This document shows positions 33,262-35,839 of a stretch of 35,839 nucleotides of DNA, in pieces; positions within the stretch are counted from its first letter, which is position 1; each line of letters begins with the position of its first letter. The notes beneath the pieces are model-generated. The model was given only the letters and a program-made list of their open reading frames with translations, was not told the origin of the DNA and did no database searches. The translations under genes were made by a program, and so were the position numbers. This DNA is from a bacterium HR08. Its GTDB lineage: Bacteria; Acidobacteriota; Blastocatellia; HR10. Where the stretch lies: NCBI GenBank assembly GCA_002898775.1, contig BEHK01000010.1, positions 1-35,839 of the forward strand, written 5' to 3'.

Positions 33262-35640
33262 TCACCGCACGGCGACCGTCAATGGGAGCGCCTTGCCGCC
33301 CACTGCCCGACCGTCGGCCGCGAGAAATCGCGTATTGGAAACGTCCACCTCTAACTGCGAACTGCCGCTTTGCAGGACCTCGAACAGGAGGACGGCCAGG
33401 CGTCCTCGCGCGGGCCGCGCCGGCCCGGTCGCGCGCACCGTGAGGATGATCCTCCCACTCGGATCCTGTTGCGTGCGGACCTCGGCTGGCGCCTCGCCGC
33501 TGGTGAGCGCTCCCCCATCGGCGACATTGATCAAGCGCAAGAGCTGCGGGTTGTAGGTGAGCGCCACCGTCGCTTCGCGGATCTCTTCCTTCCCGTTCAT
33601 GAAGAGCGCCACCTGCACCCACTCGCCGGCTCGCGGCGTGGCCGTATTCATCTGCAGGACGAGCGGAATCGGCTCTCCTGCCAACGCCGGTGGAGTCGGG
33701 GCGGCTGTCGGAGCTGCGCCCTCAGCTTGAGGGGGCGCGGCCGATGGCTCGGGCGCCCTCTTCTCCTCCGAGGTGACGGCGCCTGCGATTCCCTGCGCCG
33801 TCGCATTCACCTTCTGCGCCCGCGTCTGCTCCAGGAAACGCTCGATCGTCAGATTGGCGCCCTGACTCTGCAAGGTTCCGGCCAAGCGCGCCAAACGGTC
33901 CCGCTCTTCGATCGAAGCCGCGCGCAGAATATGCGGGGTCACCGTGATCAAGATGTCCGTCGTATTGCCCGTCTGCTTGGGGATGCTGAAGAAGCGCCCG
34001 ATCACGGGGAGGAAGCCGAGGAAGGGGATGGTCGTGCGCCCCTGCTCATCGCGCTTCTGCGCGACGGCGGCCATCATCGCGGCCTGACCGGTCCGCACAG
34101 TCGCCACGCTCTTCAGCTTCCGCGTCGTGAAGATCGGCGTCAGGCTCGTCGGCCCCTCGTTGAAGCCCGAGGTCTCCACCTCCATCTCCAGCTTCACGTA
34201 TTCATCGCTGTAGACCGTCGGGGTGATCGTGACGTTCAAGCCGACGGGCCGATACTCGATCTGCGGATATCCGAACCCGAAGATGTTATTGAGGAGCCCG
34301 GGCTGCTGCACGCCCGGTTGCTGCCCCGGCTGCGTCGGCGCCACGTTGACGAACGAGGTCGGGATCGAGGCCGTCTGGATGGGAATCTGGCGGCCGATGT
34401 TCGCCGTCACCTGTTGCCCGTCCAAGGCGTGGACCTGGATGCTGTCAATCAAATGACTGCGCCCACGCGTCTGCAGGAAGCGAATGATGCTCGTGGGAAT
34501 AGCGAGCGCCAACCGCTGCTCGGTGATGATCTGCCCCATCGTCACGCCGAGCAGATTCAACGTGCCCGGGCGAATCGGTCCCTGTGGGGGCGCGGTGAAG
34601 AACCCTTCGTAGAGAAGCTGGTTCCCGATCTCGATGAGATCGTTGCGCGCCACCTCGTAGATGCTGATATCAATCATCACCTCGGGCTTCTCCTTGTCGA
34701 TGCTCTCGATGATCTCCTGGATGAGCCTGAGATTCTCCGGGGTCGCGCGCACGATCAAAGCGCGCAGGTCTTGGTTCACCATGATCTGCGCGCGCAACTG
34801 ACCGGCGATCTGCGCCAGTTGCGTCTGCACCTGCATGGGATCGGCGTGCTTCAGATAGAAGGTCTGCACCTGCGTCTGTTGCAGGCGATTGCGAGTGGCC
34901 GGTTGATCGAGCGCCACGATGATCGTGTTGTCGGCGAGGGGTTGGAAGAAGAGCCCGTTGCTGAGCAAGATGGCATCGAGCGCCTGCGCCTTCGTGACGT
35001 TCCGCAGCTCGACCGAGATGCGGCGCTCGGGCACGCCCTGATCGAAGAGGACATTCAATCCGAGCTGCCGGCCGAGTTGCGCGATGACGGCTTTCAGATC
35101 ATCGCGGAAGATGATGTCCTGCCGCGCCTCCTCTCGGGGAGGCTCCGACGGCGGCTCCGGTCGCGCGCGCCCGGCTTGAAGCTCGGGCGGACCGGGCGAG
35201 CCGAAGGTCGAGCTGGCGGGAACGGAGGCCTCTTTCCCCTCCTTTTGCGCCAACTCCAGGGCGCGGCGGGCCAGCTCCCGGGCCAGATCGTTCGTCTGAT
35301 CGAACTGATAGGCGCGGCGGAAGGCATGATAGGCCTCCTCATATTGTCCGGCTTCCATCAGCTCACGACCACGCCGCGTCAGCAGGAGCGAGGCTTGAAG
35401 CGCCGCGCGACGATAAGCGATGTGATACTCCGGCCGATCGGCTTCGGAGAGCGCCAGCAGATACTGCTCCGCCGCTTGATCGAATTTTCCCGCCGCCTCC
35501 AGCTTCTGGCCCTCCTGAAAGTATCGCTTCCCTTTGGATCCCGCCCAAACCATGGAGGAGGGGGCTGGCCAGCTCCCGAGCATCATCACGCTCAGCGCCA
35601 GGGCCCCCGCGCGCTGTCGAACGGACGATCGCCACCTCAT
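33262..35640 (-). CDS. Secretin (GspD/PilQ type) with TPR-like N-terminus and C-terminal cohesin-like domain
   Basis: The 792-residue protein starts with a signal peptide (AGALALSVMMLGSWPAPSSM). A TPR-like region follows over about residues 35-140 (FQEGQKLEAAGKFDQAAEQY, EEAYHAFRRAYQFDQTNDLA), then an STN/N0-like domain near 175-245. N1-type repeats come next (FYLKHADPMQVQTQLAQIAG), then the secretin core at about 390-605 with VGLNVTITPTVYSDEYVKLE and TTDILITVTPHIL. After a Pro/Ala linker, about residues 680-792 look like a cohesin-type beta sandwich (ATVALTYNPQLLRLINV, GRLAVLLFEVLQSG). It forms the outer-membrane pore of the secretion or pilus machine. GGAGGAG precedes the ATG. Confidence 0.88.
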   Translation of the reverse strand: MRWRSSVRQRAGALALSVMMLGSWPAPSSMVWAGSKGKRYFQEGQKLEAAGKFDQAAEQYLLALSEADRPEYHIAYRRAALQASLLLTRRGRELMEAGQYEEAYHAFRRAYQFDQTNDLARELARRALELAQKEGKEASVPASSTFGSPGPPELQAGRARPEPPSEPPREEARQDIIFRDDLKAVIAQLGRQLGLNVLFDQGVPERRISVELRNVTKAQALDAILLSNGLFFQPLADNTIIVALDQPATRNRLQQTQVQTFYLKHADPMQVQTQLAQIAGQLRAQIMVNQDLRALIVRATPENLRLIQEIIESIDKEKPEVMIDISIYEVARNDLIEIGNQLLYEGFFTAPPQGPIRPGTLNLLGVTMGQIITEQRLALAIPTSIIRFLQTRGRSHLIDSIQVHALDGQQVTANIGRQIPIQTASIPTSFVNVAPTQPGQQPGVQQPGLLNNIFGFGYPQIEYRPVGLNVTITPTVYSDEYVKLEMEVETSGFNEGPTSLTPIFTTRKLKSVATVRTGQAAMMAAVAQKRDEQGRTTIPFLGFLPVIGRFFSIPKQTGNTTDILITVTPHILRAASIEERDRLARLAGTLQSQGANLTIERFLEQTRAQKVNATAQGIAGAVTSEEKRAPEPSAAPPQAEGAAPTAAPTPPALAGEPIPLVLQMNTATPRAGEWVQVALFMNGKEEIREATVALTYNPQLLRLINVADGGALTSGEAPAEVRTQQDPSGRIILTVRATGPARPARGRLAVLLFEVLQSGSSQLEVDVSNTRFLAADGRAVGGKALPLTVAVR

Positions 35641-35718
35641 AGACTCCTCCTGAAGCGAAACTCCCCGCGCGGATCGCGGGCCTCAACCGACCGCCCGCGT
35701 TCCCGCACGCAATTGGCG

Positions 35719-35839
35719 TCATTCCACGAAAGTCACCCGGTTGATCTCGCGCAACGTCGTGATCCCCTCGAGCACCTTCTGCACGGCCGACTCGCGCAGC
35801 GTGCGCAACCCCTCGGCCTGCGCCGCGCGGCGAATCTCC
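35719..35839 (-). CDS. 3' end of a GspE/PilB-type secretion ATPase, partial
   Basis: The minus-strand frame ending at TGA 35719 reads EIRRAAQAEGLRTLRESAVQ and then KVLEGITTLREINRVTFVE. The pattern of M/L-R-x-D/S-x2-K-V-x2-G-x-T-x2-E-I-x-R-V is the conserved C-terminal end of GspE/PilB assembly ATPases. The rest lies beyond the window. The secretin gene starts 78 nt downstream, so the ATPase is probably the preceding gene of the same operon. This fragment cannot tell GspE from PilB. Confidence 0.82.
   Translation of the reverse strand, partial: EIRRAAQAEGLRTLRESAVQKVLEGITTLREINRVTFVE

Overview
The window reads as chromosomal DNA from a GC-rich, Gram-negative bacterium. Gene content and style suggest an Acidobacteriota-type (Blastocatellia/Chloracidobacterium-like) organism. 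The clues are a PilM of the kind seen in acidobacteria, a secretin with a C-terminal cohesin-like domain, LolA-fold and PPC-type secreted proteins, and a DUF374 acyltransferase. The phylum is an inference from family resemblance; no rRNA or other decisive marker is present. Coding density is high, no intergenic stretch exceeds 300 bp, and many gene pairs overlap by 1-4 nt (ATGA, GTGA, TGATG). I found no tRNA, rRNA, CRISPR array, insertion sequence, prophage or attachment site.

Left part (1-9.9 kb). A fabF 3' end is followed by etfB-etfA (electron transfer flavoprotein), then a degraded HEPN-domain remnant on the minus strand. A small aromatic/coiled-coil protein gene with its own extended -10 promoter comes next, then a DUF374 acyltransferase. 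On the minus strand follow selB (selenocysteine elongation factor) with an upstream LolA-fold protein gene, and an oppA-oppB-oppC peptide ABC importer that has no ATPase genes beside it.

Middle part (9.9-23.6 kb, plus strand). rpsO and pnp are separated by a 240-nt region with two nested hairpins. They are followed by a DUF3108 periplasmic protein, pyrR, pyrB, a three-subunit glycolate oxidase (glcD-glcE-glcF), an MBL-fold hydrolase, an adrenodoxin-reductase-type ferredoxin-NADP reductase with its own promoter, a secreted PPC-like protein and a DUF1992 protein.

Right part (23.6-35.8 kb). Two minus-strand operons come first. The cell-envelope set is ugd (UDP-glucose dehydrogenase), an exported cyclase-family hydrolase and a GT21-like membrane glycosyltransferase. 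The second set is an exported Cys-based phosphatase, a LigB-like protein and a secreted protein with six repeats that looks like a beta-propeller. A plus-strand gene then encodes a long coiled coil joined to a PD-(D/E)XK-like domain and carries an exact 147-bp tandem duplication. The window ends in a minus-strand type II secretion/type IV pilus operon: ATPase 3' end, secretin-cohesin, two GspG-type pseudopilins and pilM.

Most of this is housekeeping and envelope biology. No clearly new defence or mobile system is visible. The most unusual items are the recently duplicated coiled-coil/nuclease-like gene, the phosphatase/LigB/propeller operon, the secretin-cohesin architecture and the HEPN relic.
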